Counted from the first letter of the stretch, positions 35,990 to 47,805 are shown. The stretch is 64,000 nt of DNA from Spinacia oleracea (GCF_020520425.1 NC_079488.1:19036247-19100246); one strand, 5' to 3'. Notes: a model not told the origin generated them from the sequence alone. Numbers and translations are program-made.

Positions 35990-36715
35990 CTGGGCAATTG
36001 AGTTATATCAAAGATATTGTCGGTTATTATGACCCACTGCAGTGTCCTCTACTGTTTCCTTATGGTTCTTACGACTGTGATTTAAATAATCGAAGTTCGA
36101 CTGGTAATAAGTTGGCATGCCGGGAATTCTCTGCATACACGTTTCAGGTGCATATTTCTAATAACTCTTTTTGTGCGTGTTATTCTTAAAATCTTATACT
36201 TATATTTTTCTGACCAAAACAAGTATTTTGTGTTATAGACGCGACAAAATCTTAATTCTCCAACCTTGAGAGCCGATCGTCTACTCCAACAATTTGTTGT
36301 CGATAACCGTGTCAAAATGCAAGCCAATAATTTGAGGTGGATCGCACTCAACCAAGATAAGATACGTGCTGATTTATATAAGGGTTTAGAGGATTCTTTA
36401 AATGTTGGAGAGCATAACTGAGATTCTAATTTTTTATTGAGATATGTTAGTTGCACCGAAAATAATATTAACTTTAATTCATACTTTCGCACGCATCGCG
36501 TGCATATAAGACTTGTTGTGCATGTTCTTTATATTGTGATAATATGCTTTTTTTCCTTAACTTTTCAACCATGAATTTGTGATGGAATCTTCCAATAGAT
36601 ATTAAACCATTGGATAAAAATATTTTCTGAACAAAAATATAGAGATAGTCATTATTCTACGATTATAAATATTGATTTATTAATGTTGGTTTACATGCAC
36701 TCCATAAAATACTAG
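35990..36715 (+). pseudogene. Helitron Rep-domain fragment, plus arm of inverted repeat
   Basis: Mirror copy of 35928-35179 at high identity, with the same Rep pieces (YYDPLQCPLLFPYG at about 36022-36063; RADRLLQQFVVDN at about 36270-36308). It ends CTAG at 36712-36715, but the terminal GCACGC hairpin is missing (GCACTCC runs straight into ATAAAATACTAG). The coding remnant stops at the TGA near 36420. Confidence 0.8.
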
Positions 36716-37193
36716 TAGAGATATAGGTCAATAACTATATACTCCCTCCGTCCCAGATTAGTTGTTATACTTTCCTTTTTCGTCCGTCCCGGATTAGTTG
36801 TTACAATTCTAAATTAGGAAGGACCCCACAATTATTATATTGTCTCTCTCTTCCCGCTAATTTTTTTTTTGTCCCTACACCCTCTCTCATTCAATTAAAA
36901 AAATACTCCACCAACTCCTATCACATCTACTTTTTCATTATATTAATAATTGATAACCACACTACTACTTATCGCATTAAACTGTGTGCCCAAGAGAGTG
37001 TAACGACTATTTTGGGACGGAAAGAGTACTAAAAGACACACCATGAATGACACGTGTCATCCCCTGGAGTATTCTTGCTTTTGTTAAATATATATTTTTA
37101 TTAAAGAAACTTTTGAAAACTTTTGAAAAAATAATAATTTCATTCCCTCCTGATCTTCTATTTTGTGGCAAGAATTTTAAATAATACTTAATC
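36716..37193 (+). mobile_element. Helitron 5'-end fragment split by a MITE
   Basis: After CTAG at 36715 a Helitron-like start follows (ACTATATA...CTAAAAGACACACC) with the palindrome ATGACACGTGTCAT at 37048-37061. The start is interrupted by a Stowaway element in its TA. The fragment is cut at 37194 by a copia LTR. Confidence 0.55.
36742..37026. mobile_element. Stowaway-type MITE (Tc1/mariner)
   Basis: 285 bp with the Stowaway end CTCCCTCCGTCCC on the left and GGGACGGAAAGAG on the right, flanked by TA on both sides (36740-36741, 37027-37028). The right terminus has one or two mismatches to the left. Internal CCGTCCCGGATTAGTTGTTA repeats the left-end sequence. No coding, as expected for a MITE. 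Confidence 0.88.
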
Positions 37194-37378
37194 TGTTATG
37201 AAATATTATGTGGATGCCCTTTATACCCCTAATATCTTTCCAGAATATTCTAGATCTTAGGGATTATTGTTCTTCAAGCAAACCCTATTCTATTGTATAT
37301 ATATACATAATTGTTCATGGAATAATACACACAGTTGTTCTCTCCCAACTTTCCTCTCTTTCTCTTTATTTCACAACA
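37194..37378 (+). repeat. Short copia LTR (X family)
   Basis: 185 bp, TGTTATG...CACAACA, including a TATATATATA stretch. Its first 80 bp match the X LTR fragment at 8640-8733 in reverse orientation. It is followed by a CGTTATCAGCACC-type primer-binding region (37379-37391). Confidence 0.8.
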
Positions 37379-37680
37379 CGTTATCAGCACCAAACCCTAC
37401 CCGACTGAGCAAACGAGGAGAAAAACTACCGTTATCGAGGTAAGTTCAATTACCCGTTATATTACTTAAATCTGATATTCATATTATAATTATGTTATAG
37501 ACCGAATCATATAATAGATTGACACATGCCTTATTGTTATTAAAGCTTGATATTAATTGGTTAAGTTTTGTGCCGCAATTGTTTATTATTCATTGTTTTA
37601 ATTTTCCATATGATTGCCGCAAATTGGTTAAGATTCCCACATTCGTATCGCATCTATCTCTATTCTATAAGCCAGCTCCT
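37379..37680 (+). mobile_element. Copia X-family leader fragment
   Basis: Starts with the primer-binding region after the LTR. 37558-37650 matches, in inverse orientation, the X leader near 34560-34660 (GTGCCGCAATTGTTTATTATT and ATTGCCGCAAATTGGTTAAG). No gag follows, so this is a 5'-end fragment of a second X-family copy. Confidence 0.7.
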
Positions 37681-38459
37681 GAGGATTTTTTTTGGTAAAT
37701 TAACTTTTCGTGTCCCCCATTAAGTTTACAATAACACCCTTCACTGTTTAACAGTATATGCCAGACCCTTCCAGTTTGTAACGCCCAAAACGTGATTAAT
37801 GGCCCATTCTATGCATGTCAATTACCACAATAACAGTAATTCTGATTATTAACTATTTTAAAAAACAAATTAATTATTGATTTAAAAACAGAATCTATTT
37901 TTGGCTAATTTTTTAAACGTCAATTTAAACATCTAACTTTGTGTGATATTTCCTAATTAAATGTTTAAAGTTCAATCAGGAATCAGGTAAGGATTATAGA
38001 AAAATGGAAAGAATCCTTTTAATCCCTGCCTGTAATCTCTCACCAAATCAGGAAAGGGATTTAAATTTTCCTGTAATCTCTCCCTGTAATCTCTCATCCC
38101 TCACATCAGTAAAGCAAAAGGAATCAAATAAAATTACAACTTGATTACTGTTTCCAAAATTACAAATTGATTGATTACAGTATGTAAACCTAATAATCTC
38201 TGTAAAGAGTTCCAGAGTTCCATCAGATGTTCATTGTGAAAAAGCTCCACCACCGCCAATACACGTAAGTAGACTCTTCTCATCGATTAATGCACAAAAT
38301 ATAAACAAATTCTGTGTTAATAGAGATATTCAACTTGAGCTATGTGCAATTGGTTATTGCAATGAAATGAATAAAGAAAACAATTTGTAATTTTATAAAG
38401 AAAACGGGTCATTGCAATCAAATTGATTATTCGTTATTTTTTGCAGATGAAATTTGTCA
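37681..38459. other. No recognisable gene
   Basis: AT-rich sequence. A local duplication of CCTGTAATCTCTC-type strings occurs at 38025-38100. Nothing else is supported. Confidence 0.5.
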
Positions 38460-39260
38460 AATTTAATTAAATATCCATATTTGTCAAAATTATGATATTG
38501 TTTAAAATCAATTTACCAATTTTCAGAGTGCTTTATTTAATTTGACATATTACATTTTGAAATAAATCATGGTTTTGCAGGATTTACTTTCAGTTCTACG
38601 TTCGATTTTAAGTTGGGTGTTAAATTCAGCACGGCATACAATAACCAACGACATAAGGTATGTGCCCCATCAGTCTCTTCACCGAAAAATAAATAGCAAC
38701 ACATGCTTCTATTGATTTTAATTAATTATTTCATGCTTTTAGTTTTTCTTAAGAACATCTTATTAAAAGTCCTTCAATAGAATAGTTAGCTATTGTTCGA
38801 GAAATTTTTTAAGTAGGGTTCACATCTCCATATCAGATGTCAAATAATAAAACATCTTAATTAAATGTCCACATTTGTCAAATTTATGATGTTGTTTATA
38901 ATCAAATTTACCAATTTTCAGAGTGCTTAGTTTAATTTGACAGATTTTTGATTAAAATCATGAAAATCTGGAAAAAAAAAATGGTTTTTGCAGGTTTTAC
39001 ATTCAGTTTAACGTTCAGTTTGTAAGCTTATCATCTTTTAACAATAACCAAGGACACAAGGTATGTGCCCTATCAATTTCTGACACAAAAAATAAATAGT
39101 TATATGCATGCTTCTATTTATTTAAGATTTTACATCATGCTTTTAATTAAGTAAGCCTGTTATGATTAGTAAATCTCTACTTTCAGATTTTATTGGTTCT
39201 GGGAATGCAATACACTAAAATAAAAACACAATCAAGTGAAAAGGACACACAAAATACGGA
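38460..39260 (+). repeat. Tandem duplication (about 400 bp) of an exon-like block
   Basis: 38468-38665 and 38865-39075 are clearly related. Each has TTTGTCAAA-TTATGAT-TTGTTTA..., CCAATTTTCAGAGTGCTT, then TTTTGCAG|GNTTTAC, about 75 bp, and CA(C/T)AAG|GTATGTGCCC. The bounded segments look like duplicated short exons with AG/GT borders, but they have no shared open frame and no recognisable protein. They could be part of a non-coding transcript or a captured gene fragment. Confidence 0.6.
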
Positions 39261-40990
39261 CCTTTTTGCAGTTAATAAAGAAGAGGGAAGATGAATCGTG
39301 TCATTTTGATGTACCTACATAAAACATTAAAAAAAATCATTAAAGTTCTATGGAACTATGAAAGTAACCAGAACAAAAAAAAAGGGAACTTTTAGATGAC
39401 CGAAACTTTAACAGTTTTGATTCACACAGGTTAGCTATAAGTCTTTATCCAATAAATATAATTCCTACAATCACAAACTCCGTGTAAGTTTAGGAATTCA
39501 TGATAAACAAGGTTGTCGTCGATCGTTATAATTAATGTTTAATTGGCAGGGCCATAGGGCATATCAATTTCCTAAAAACCCAAAAATTACAGGTCCAAAT
39601 CAAAATTCAAGAACAGATGAACAGTCAGTCAGTCAACAAAGTGAGATCAACAAACCCAACAAGTCAGATTGAATAACAATTACATATTCAACAGAAAAAA
39701 GTACAAAATTGTCGAATTTCAACCTTTTCAGGAACCCATAAACACACTACTGCAAGTATTTCAAGATAAAGTGATCAGACTCTCAGAAAGTATTTCTCAA
39801 AACACACTACTGCAAGAACACCAAAATTGACGAACCATAAACACACTACTGCAAGAATACTAAAATCTAAGATGTCTATTTCAAACAGAGAAACTAATAG
39901 GCTTAAAAGAACCTATAAGTCAATTCAATCCTGATCGTTAACATGCAACAAAAAATATTATTAAGCCATATTATTGTATTATTGCAAATATTACGGCTTT
40001 AAATAGGACAACCTTAATGAAATTAACAAATACTCCGCAATCAAAGTGAAAAATAAACAAATACTATTATGTTGCACAGGTGCGTGTGGAAATAGAACTA
40101 TATGAACACGAATTTTCACAAACATACAAACTCCATAATAAAGAAGAAGCCACACCATATTCTCACAATCCCAATCTTATTAACTCTCAACAACAAATCA
40201 TACCACTACCAAATTACAAAAATCATGCAAAGAATTGACTAACAAATAGTTAAAAATCTCACCAAATTAAAACAAAGGTAGTTAAATTCAGCGCTTATAC
40301 CAGCGCCTCCCACAGCGCCTCCCAAAACACATCTGCATCTGCACCTTTCTCTCCAACCCATAAAGCCATAGAGGGCACGACATGCAAACCAAAAGTGAAA
40401 TCAAAATTAGTTAAGCAACAATTTAGCAAACGAACTCCAACTACAATTACTTAAGCAACAATTAATCCTCAAATTAATCCCTGAATATCAATTAATTACC
40501 CCCAAACCCTTAAGAACCATTAATCCTCAAATTAATCACTTAAGCAACAACTAATTTATTCCACAAATTGCTTGAAAAACGCTTTAATTAATGAACCAAC
40601 AATTAATCCTGAATTTAAACCCTAACTATCAATTAATCCTGAAACTAAACCCTAAATTACCAACAATTTTCGTAAATCAATATTTTGCATGAAGTAATGA
40701 ATGATGAAAACCCCAAAAAAATCATTTGAACAAACCCTTTAAACCCCCAAACATTTCCCCGAAACAATTAACGAAATTGATCGAAAATAATAGATATTAA
40801 CGACATTCAAAATATCAAAATATTTGCTAAAATAACTCCTGATCAGGCAATTTTAAATACCCTCGAACCCCAACAACATAGACAGCTTAATTGACGAAGA
40901 GATGAGGAATATTACTTGTGCATCGTCGACAATTCCAATCGACAGCGTTTCGATGACTTAGTTGAGTCTCCAACAAACGAACCCCATAAA
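39261..40990. other. No recognisable gene
   Basis: AT-rich. ACACACTACTGCAAG occurs at 39744, 39801 and 39845 as a short interspersed tandem phrase. Strings such as TTAATCCT-GAAA(T/C)TAAACCCTAA repeat at 40440-40660. No coding region is supported. Confidence 0.5.
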
Positions 40991-41345
40991 ACGAACTACA
41001 GGAGGAGAGAGAGTCTTGATATAGCTTATTCTCTAGTGAAAACTCGAGGGGTAGAGACTTAGGTGAGTAATTTCGTCATTTTTGAGTGATAGAGGAGGAG
41101 ATCGAAATGAAATAGGAGGAGGAGAGTGAACCAAAGATTCACAGAATGATGAGAGAGCAGAAGGAGGGGACGCATCGCCATTTTTTAGGAGGGGAAGGAA
41201 GAGAGCAGCGAATTGAGGAGAGAGAAAGAAGAGATAAAACAAGAAACAAAAGGAAATAGACAGGAGACGGCGGTTTGAGGAGAGAGAAAGGAGAGGTAGG
41301 AGGAAAGAGTAAGGAGAGGTAGGTTAACCATACTACAGATCATGA
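40991..41345. repeat. Purine-rich (GA) tract
   Basis: A 340-bp stretch dominated by GGAGAG/GAGGAG on the plus strand. Minus-strand open frames (41033-41242, 41185-41373) are Ser/Leu/Phe-rich products of this bias. On the minus strand such CT-rich tracts are common in plant 5' UTRs, so a captured gene leader is possible. Confidence 0.6.
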
Positions 41346-41459
41346 TTGGGCTTTGATAAGAAAATGGGCCCATTTATTCGCTTTAATACAGTACTCTCCA
41401 TTAAATAATTAAATGTAATATATTTTTAATGACCTAATAAGAATAAAAAACATTAAAAG

Positions 41460-41900
41460 TGTAAATTTATAATCTATTTTAAATTAAAACGTCCTTCTTA
41501 TAGGAAAATATAAACAAAAAGCATCAAAGTATAATATATTAATCTAATTAAATTAAACTTTTATTTTAGCGGAAAAGAAAAACAAAAAACATCAAAATAA
41601 ACTATTTTATTTTAAATTAAAATTTTTGGTTCAGCAGAAAAGAAAAATAAAAGGATACAAAATCAATATTTACATTATTTTAAATTAAAACTATAATTTT
41701 AGCAGAAAAGACAAACAAAAGGAATCAAAATAAAATATTTACTTTATTTTAAATTAAAACTTTTGCTTTAGCATAAAAGAAAAATAAAAGGTCATCAAAA
41801 TAAACTATTAATTTATTTTAAATTAAAACTTTCGTTTTAACAGAAAAGAAAAAAATTTGGCATCAAAATAAAAAAAATTATTTGATTTTATATTTTAAAT
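41460..41900. repeat. AT-rich tandem repeat, about 68-bp unit
   Basis: TTTAAATTAAAAC recurs near 41478, 41545, 41611, 41681, 41748 and 41818, each followed by TTTTAGCAGAAAAGAAAAA and ATCAAAATAAA. About six diverged copies. Confidence 0.8.
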
Positions 41901-42009
41901 AAAATTTTTTGGTTTAGTGGAAATGAAAAACTCGATTTTAATCTAAATATAATATTTTTTAAAAAATGATTAGTGATCAATTTACATTATCCACTCTCCA
42001 ATATAATTC

Positions 42010-42843
42010 GTACAACATTTGTGATTTTTTATTTACGACTGTGTTACTAATTTTGGTAGGGATATTATGATAGATTCAGTAACTGGGCAATTGAGTTATA
42101 TCAAAGATATTGTCGGTTATTATGACCCACTGCAGTGTCCTCTACTGTTTCCTTATGGTTCTTACGACTGTGATTTAAACAATCGAAGTTCGACTGGTAA
42201 TAAGTTGGCATGCCGGGAATTCTATGCATACACGTCTCAGGTGCATATTTCTAATAACTCTTTTTGTACGTGTTATTCTTAAAATCTTATACTTATATTT
42301 TTCTGACCAAAACAAGTATTTTGTGTTATAGACGCGACAAAATCTTAATTCTCCAACCTTGAGAGCCGGTCGTCTACTCCAACAATTTGTTGTCGATAAC
42401 CGTGTCAAAATGCAAGCCAATAATTTGAGGTGGATCGCACTCAACCAAGAAAAGATACGTGCTGATTTATATAAGGGTTTAGAGGATTCTTTAAATGTTG
42501 TAGAGCATAACTGAGATTCTGATTTTTTATTGAGATATGTTAGTTGCACCGAAAATAATATTAACTTTAATTCATACTTTCGCACGCATGGCGTGCATAT
42601 AAGACTGAAGGTGATAATGTTGCGTATGTTCTTTATATTGTGACAATATGCTTTTTTTCCTTAACTTTTCAACCATGAATTTGTGATGGAATCTTCCAAT
42701 AGGTATTAAACCATTGGATAAAAATATTTTCTGAACAAAAATATAGAGATAGTCATTATTCTACGATAATAAATATTGATTTATTAATGTTGGTTTACAT
42801 GCACTCTAAAATTCACGCACGCATAGCGTGCATAAAATACTAG
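42010..42843 (+). pseudogene. Helitron Rep-domain fragment, third copy, with intact 3' end
   Basis: MIDSVTGQLSYIKDIVGYYDPLQCPLLFPYGSY is encoded at 42067-42165. The LLQQFVVDN...NNLRWIALNQ...IRADLYKGLEDSLN piece follows at about 42360-42510. The 3' terminus is canonical: hairpin GCACGCATAGCGTGC, nine bases, CTAG at 42840-42843, then T. It is the single-copy relative of the two inverted arms and is more complete on the 5' side (TTTTATTTACGACTGTG...). No HUH motif or helicase follows. Confidence 0.8.
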
Positions 42844-44088
42844 TACTATATAGTAAAAGACACACTCGAAATGACATATGTCACATCCTGATGAGTCCTA
42901 ACATTTTCCTTTTTAAAATCCTTCTTAAATATATTTAATTGATACAAATGATTATTAGGGTTTATTTTTACATTAATGGCATATAAATATAAAAAAATAC
43001 CATACGAAACAGATTACGCGAAAAAAAAAATGAATCCCTAAAAAGTAGCTCACGAATGATGAACATATTGTACAATCTTCTTTGTGAGTGAGTTACCTGT
43101 ACAATTTTCCTTTTTCCTTTTTTTCCTGCCGAAAATATTTCGCCATATTTTAAAGAATCCTAAAAAAAACACCAGGAATGACACATGTCATCTCCTGGTG
43201 CGTCATTAGTATTTTTTAAAAATATTTTAATTGAAGAATCTTTTAAAACATCTGATTTTCTTCCTTCTATTTAATATAATAGAAGTATATATGAAAAAAT
43301 AAATTATGATTTCATTTTTTACGGAAAAGATAAAAAATAATATTAATACTGATTTGAAGAATATACGAAATATATTTTAGTAATGGAAAAAAAATTCACA
43401 ATTGTTTTGATAATACTATTTCTATAATAGAATTTTTTTTTCCATTATACTTTTAACCTACAATAGTAAATAAATTAATTACGTTGCATGTGTTATTATA
43501 CCACCATACCCAAACAAAAAAAAAGTTATTTATTTTTTATTTATGCAAAATAAGTGTTAAAAAGTGGGTTCAACAAAATTACTTATAAACTCAAAAACTA
43601 ATTATATATCCGGTTTATAAAATAGGGTGTTATAACTGATATGGTTATCAAATCAATACATATCCAAAAATTTGGATAGATCGAGGGTACGGGTATGGTT
43701 TCGCTTACAGATATTAATCAATTCCAAAAGAAAATTTTACCTAATGTCTTATAAGTTTTTTTCTTATATTTTCCCCACTTAAGTATTTTTGTCGAAACGC
43801 TAAACTACTAAAATAACATTAATTACTTTAGACTTCAAATAAATAATAATTTTCTCTGAATTTTCCAACAATTGTTGATAAGACTTGATTTTATTTTAAT
43901 TTAAAACTTCTTTTAAATAGGGTATTATAACTGAGATGGTTATCAAATCAATACCATATCCAAAAATTTGGATAGATCGAGGGTACGAGTATGATTACGG
44001 TTATTAAAAACTTTTTTTAAATAAATTATTCATAACAGGAAAAAAAAATATTTAGTCTCATCCATGCGTTGCACAGGACCTAACCTAG
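42844..44088 (+). mobile_element. Non-autonomous Helitron-like composite
   Basis: Directly after CTAG, TACTATATAGTAAAAGACACAC with a palindrome around GACATATGTC marks a new Helitron-like start. A second start with CACCAGGAATGACACATGTC lies at 43171. The 3' end at 44063-44088 (CCATGCGTTGCACAGG, then CTAG at 44085-44088 and T) is Helitron-like. No coding. One element may be nested in, or joined to, another. Confidence 0.55.
43622..44005 (+). repeat. Direct repeat pair (about 85 bp)
   Basis: GGTTATCAAATCAATAC.ATATCCAAAAATTTGGATAGATCGAGGGTACG occurs at about 43640-43690 and again at about 43935-43990. The unit contains the dyad CCAAAAATTTGG and lies inside the Helitron-like composite. Confidence 0.75.
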
Positions 44089-44904
44089 TTTATGAATATA
44101 TTCAACTTGATTATAAAACACATGCAAATATGAATAGTAAGGCGTTTGAGAACGATAGGGTTGGAGAAAGAGTTTTTTACGGTGAGCTAGCATTTTGACT
44201 ATATATATATAGTGTGAAAAATTTACATCGCTCGACATACGATTCTTAGGTATCATAAAATATACGACATATATCTGTATGGTACATTTACAAGGTTAAT
44301 GTAAGATAAAAATAAGTAAAAACACTTTATGTTTATTATTCTCGTTCTACTTTAAGGTTATTATAAAATCAGCTTAAACAAAATCCACGAATAACCATCA
44401 ACATTGATGATAATGTTATATGCATCATAATTTCTTCTAAAATAGCAAAGAAAAATGATTATTAATTAAAATAATAAAAATAAATGAGAAAAATCAAGAC
44501 GTCATAAAAATAAGTGGAAAATATATAAAATAAAAGTATACTACCTCTGTAATGTATGTTGATATAGTTGATTGTATAAAAAATATAACGAAAATTGTTG
44601 GTAGTCAAATTTATTTATAAGGGGGGTATGGGAGATGAGAGCGAGGTTGGTGGTTTATTGGAAAAAATGTTTAGTTTTCTTGTACTCTTATTATTTTTTG
44701 AAGTTAAGATTCTAAAAATATTATTAAGTTATAAGTACTAATGTTTTTTGATTTGCGATTATTTATTTCTATGTTTTTCTTTGTGTCTTTTGAGTTGTTG
44801 TTATTTTTTCATATAAGGGCGTCTTTTGAGTTTTTACAATTTTAATACAAGTATTAATATTGAATAATAATATTTTAATGAGTCAATCAAAAAAGAAAAA
44901 TAAA
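44089..44904. other. No recognisable gene
   Basis: AT-rich sequence between the Helitron cluster and the LINE. Nothing is supported beyond a short TATATATATATA near 44200. Confidence 0.6.
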
Positions 44905-44925
44905 GTAACGTACAAAGTAGACTTC

Positions 44926-45491
44926 AAATGCAGCATGGGCATCATGTAGACGCGATGGGGAGATCGGGGGGACTAAGTGTGCTATGGTCGGATACTGTGG
45001 AGGTTAATATAATCTCAGCTGCATCACATTACATTGATTTCTAGGTGAAGGGACTGTTTACAGGGGAGGAATGGAGGTTCACTGGATTTTATGGGTGGGC
45101 AGACAGTAACCAAAAACACTTATCATGGGAATTATTACGCCTTTTAAAGACCGCCTCGCCCCTCCCATGGCTAGTGGCAGGTGACTTTAATCAAATTTTA
45201 TTCGATGCTGAAAAGAAAGGTGGAGCTATACGAAGTCAGAGGGAGATGAAAGAGTTTCGGGAGGCGCTAGATGATTGTGAGCTTCAAGAAATTGGGTATA
45301 CAGGTGATTTGTTTACTTGGTGGAACAAACAAGAAGCCCCTAATGCGGTGTTTGAGAGGTTAGATAGAGGTGTGGCTTCATTAGATTGGGTGGTGTTACT
45401 ACCTCATGTTACTGTAACGCACCTCCCACGCGATAGGTCGGATCACAAGCCTTTGAAATTCTCATATATGCCAGTAGGGGGGGAGAGGTAG
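44926..45491 (+). pseudogene. LINE endonuclease (C-terminal part)
   Basis: AP-endonuclease-like domain beginning at GRSGGLSVLW (about 44955), with GDFNQILF (about 45181) and the catalytic SDHKPL (about 45439). A TAG in IDF-stop-VKG (45042-45044) and the TAG after GGER (45489-45491) interrupt it. The N-terminal catalytic part is missing. Confidence 0.85.
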
Positions 45492-46509
45492 AAAAAAGTT
45501 CAGGTTCGAGGATATGTGGTTATCCTCTCCGCGGTGTGAGAATGTAATTAAGGAGGTTTGGAATCCAGGAGATGGGGAAGGAAATGTAGCTGACATCCTT
45601 GAGAAAATTAAAAAATGTGGAGAGACCTTACTTAAGTGGGATAGGGAGGAGTTCGGTAATGTGCAAGCAAAAATAAAGGAGGTGAGGAAAAGAATGGCTT
45701 ATCTAGATAACTGTAATCCCACGAGTGATGTTGTTAGTGAAAGAAAAAGGATGTCTGACTCACTTGATGAATTGTTATTGGTTGAGGAGACTATGTGGCG
45801 CCAAAGATCGAGAGTGATGAATTTGGCGGAGGGGGATCAAAATACAAAATTCTTTCACCAGAAGGCGACTAGAAGGAAGAGAAGGAATTTCATTAAGGGT
45901 GTGAGGGGCAGTAATGGGGTATGGGTTGATGATCAGAGGGAGGTGGCTAAGGTGGTTGTGGAGTTTTTTACTCAATTATTTACCTCAGCCGGGCCACATT
46001 CTTTTGAGGAAGCACTGATGGGTATTAACAGTAGGGTCACGGAGGAGATGAATCAAGAGGTGGTGCGACCTTTTGACCCGGGTGAAGTTTATAATGTGTT
46101 GTTTCAGATGCACCAAAGTAAGGCCCCGGGCCCGGACGGTATGAATGCAAATTTTTACCAGAAACATTGGCATATTGTCGGGAAGGACGTGACTGATTGT
46201 GTGATAGGTGTGTTAAATGGTTCCCGCAGCTTTAATGATGTGAATAAAACTCATCTTTTTCTTATTCCAAAAGTGAAAAACCCATCCTCTTTTTCAGAAT
46301 ATAGGCCTATTAGATTTTGTAATGTGATTTATAAGATAGCCTCAAAAGTCCTGGTAAACAGATTGAAGCCTTTTCTATCAAACATTATCTCCCCTAATCA
46401 GAGTGCGTTTACTCCTGGGCGGCTAATTACAGATAATACATTGGTTTCGTTCGAGACCTTTCATTATATGAGTAGTGCAAATTTGGCAGACACGAAAGTA
46501 TGTCGGTGA
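45492..46509 (+). pseudogene. LINE reverse transcriptase, N-terminal part
   Basis: Resumes in a shifted frame as KFRFEDMWL, typical of the linker after the endonuclease. It has QNTKFFHQKA, the RT0/RT1 motif SKAPGPDGMNANFYQ, LIPKVKNP, EYRPIRFCNVIYKIASKVLVNRL and NQSAFTPGRLITDN. The frame breaks near 46495. The ORF starting at 45514 is the longest open piece. Confidence 0.88.
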
Positions 46510-47805
46510 AGTTAGACATGAGCAAGGCATATGGCAGAGTAGAGTGGGTGTTTTTTCGGAGAATTATGGAGAAAATGGGCTTTCATGTTACTTGGATCCG
46601 CATGGTATTGGACTGCATATCAACTGTTTCTCATGCAGTAAAATGGTGAGCCCTTTGATGTTTTTGTACCGGAAAGGGGGATTAGACAAGGAGATCCGAT
46701 GTCACCTTATCTTTTCATTTTGTGTGCAGAAGCTTTTTCTAGCCTGTTACACTTATAGGTGAATAGAGGTGAGCTGAAAGGAGTAAAGGTATGCAGGAGT
46801 GCACCGGAAGTCTCACACTTGTTGTTCGCCGATGATAGCATAATTTTTTGTAGGGCTGAGGAGAAGGATGTTGGTGCTTTAAAAAGGGTGCTTGAGTTGT
46901 ACGAGAATGCATCTGGGCAAAAAATAAACTTCAGTAAATCTGAAGTAACTATGAGTGCAAATGTAGGAGTAGAGAGACAGGAGGAACTCGCAGTAAGTTT
47001 GGGGTTTACTTTGGTACAAATGCATGGGAAATACCTTGGTATGCCCACATGGATTGGGAGGTCAAAGAACCAAGCCTTTGCCTCATTTAAAGAACGTGTC
47101 TGGAAGAAAATTAAAGGTTGGAAGCAACATGCCTTGTCTTATGCAGGTAGAGAGATATTATTGAAGGCGGTCGTCCAAGCGATACCCACATACTTGATGA
47201 GTCTGTTCCGGCTTCCACAGGGACTGTGTCGTGACATAGAGCGGATGATGGCGAGGTTCTGGTGGGGATGCAAAGAAAATGAGAAGAAGATACATTGGAT
47301 TTCCTGGGATAAGCTGTGTTCGGGTAAAGCGGAGGGAGGGTTGGGTTTTCATCACATAGCAAACTTCAATGAAGAAATGCTCGCAAAGCAAGCCTGGCGT
47401 CTGCTACAACAACCTGATACACTGGCAGCAAAGGTTCTCAAGGCAAGATATTTCCCTTCTGGCGACATTCTAAATGCAAGTGTAGGAAATAGACCAAGTT
47501 ATGTCTGGAGGAGTATCTGGGGCAGTAAATGGGTAATAGAAAAAGGATGTAGATGGGTGATAGGGGATGGTAAATCAGTTGACATATGGAGGGATCAATG
47601 GCTTGGAAGACCACCGTCTTTCCGCTCAATCTCTCCAAGGTCAGCAAGCAGCAACGCTATGCATGTCTCAGACCTCATTCATGAAGAGTCGAATTCTTGG
47701 AAGGAGGAGGTCGTGAATCAACTTTTCTTACCATTTAAAGCTGCTGAGGTACTTGCAATACCACTGTGCTCAACACCTTTAGATGATATTTTTGCGTGGT
47801 ACTAC
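46504..47805 (+). pseudogene. LINE reverse transcriptase, catalytic core to thumb
   Basis: VKLDMSKAYGRVEW (about 46504) is motif A, with Gly where Asp is usual after [17 protein letters not shown] sequence follows in a broken frame, and a TAG at 46758-46760 precedes VNRGELKG. The catalytic FADD is in LLFADDSIIF (about 46822). A long open stretch (46759-47811) then covers the thumb and connection (KINFSKSE, YLGMPTW, FWWG, KAEGGLGF). It is interrupted at DDIFAWYY by element C. Confidence 0.88.
47801..47805. other. Target site duplication of element C (left), ACTAC
   Basis: ACTAC before TGTTAGG at 47806, repeated at 57991-57995 after CCTTCA. Removing C plus one copy restores the LINE reading frame. 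Confidence 0.93.

Noticed and set aside
41033..41373. Ser/Phe/Leu-rich minus-strand ORFs
   Set aside because: Explained by a GA-rich tract; no domain and no splice or promoter context.
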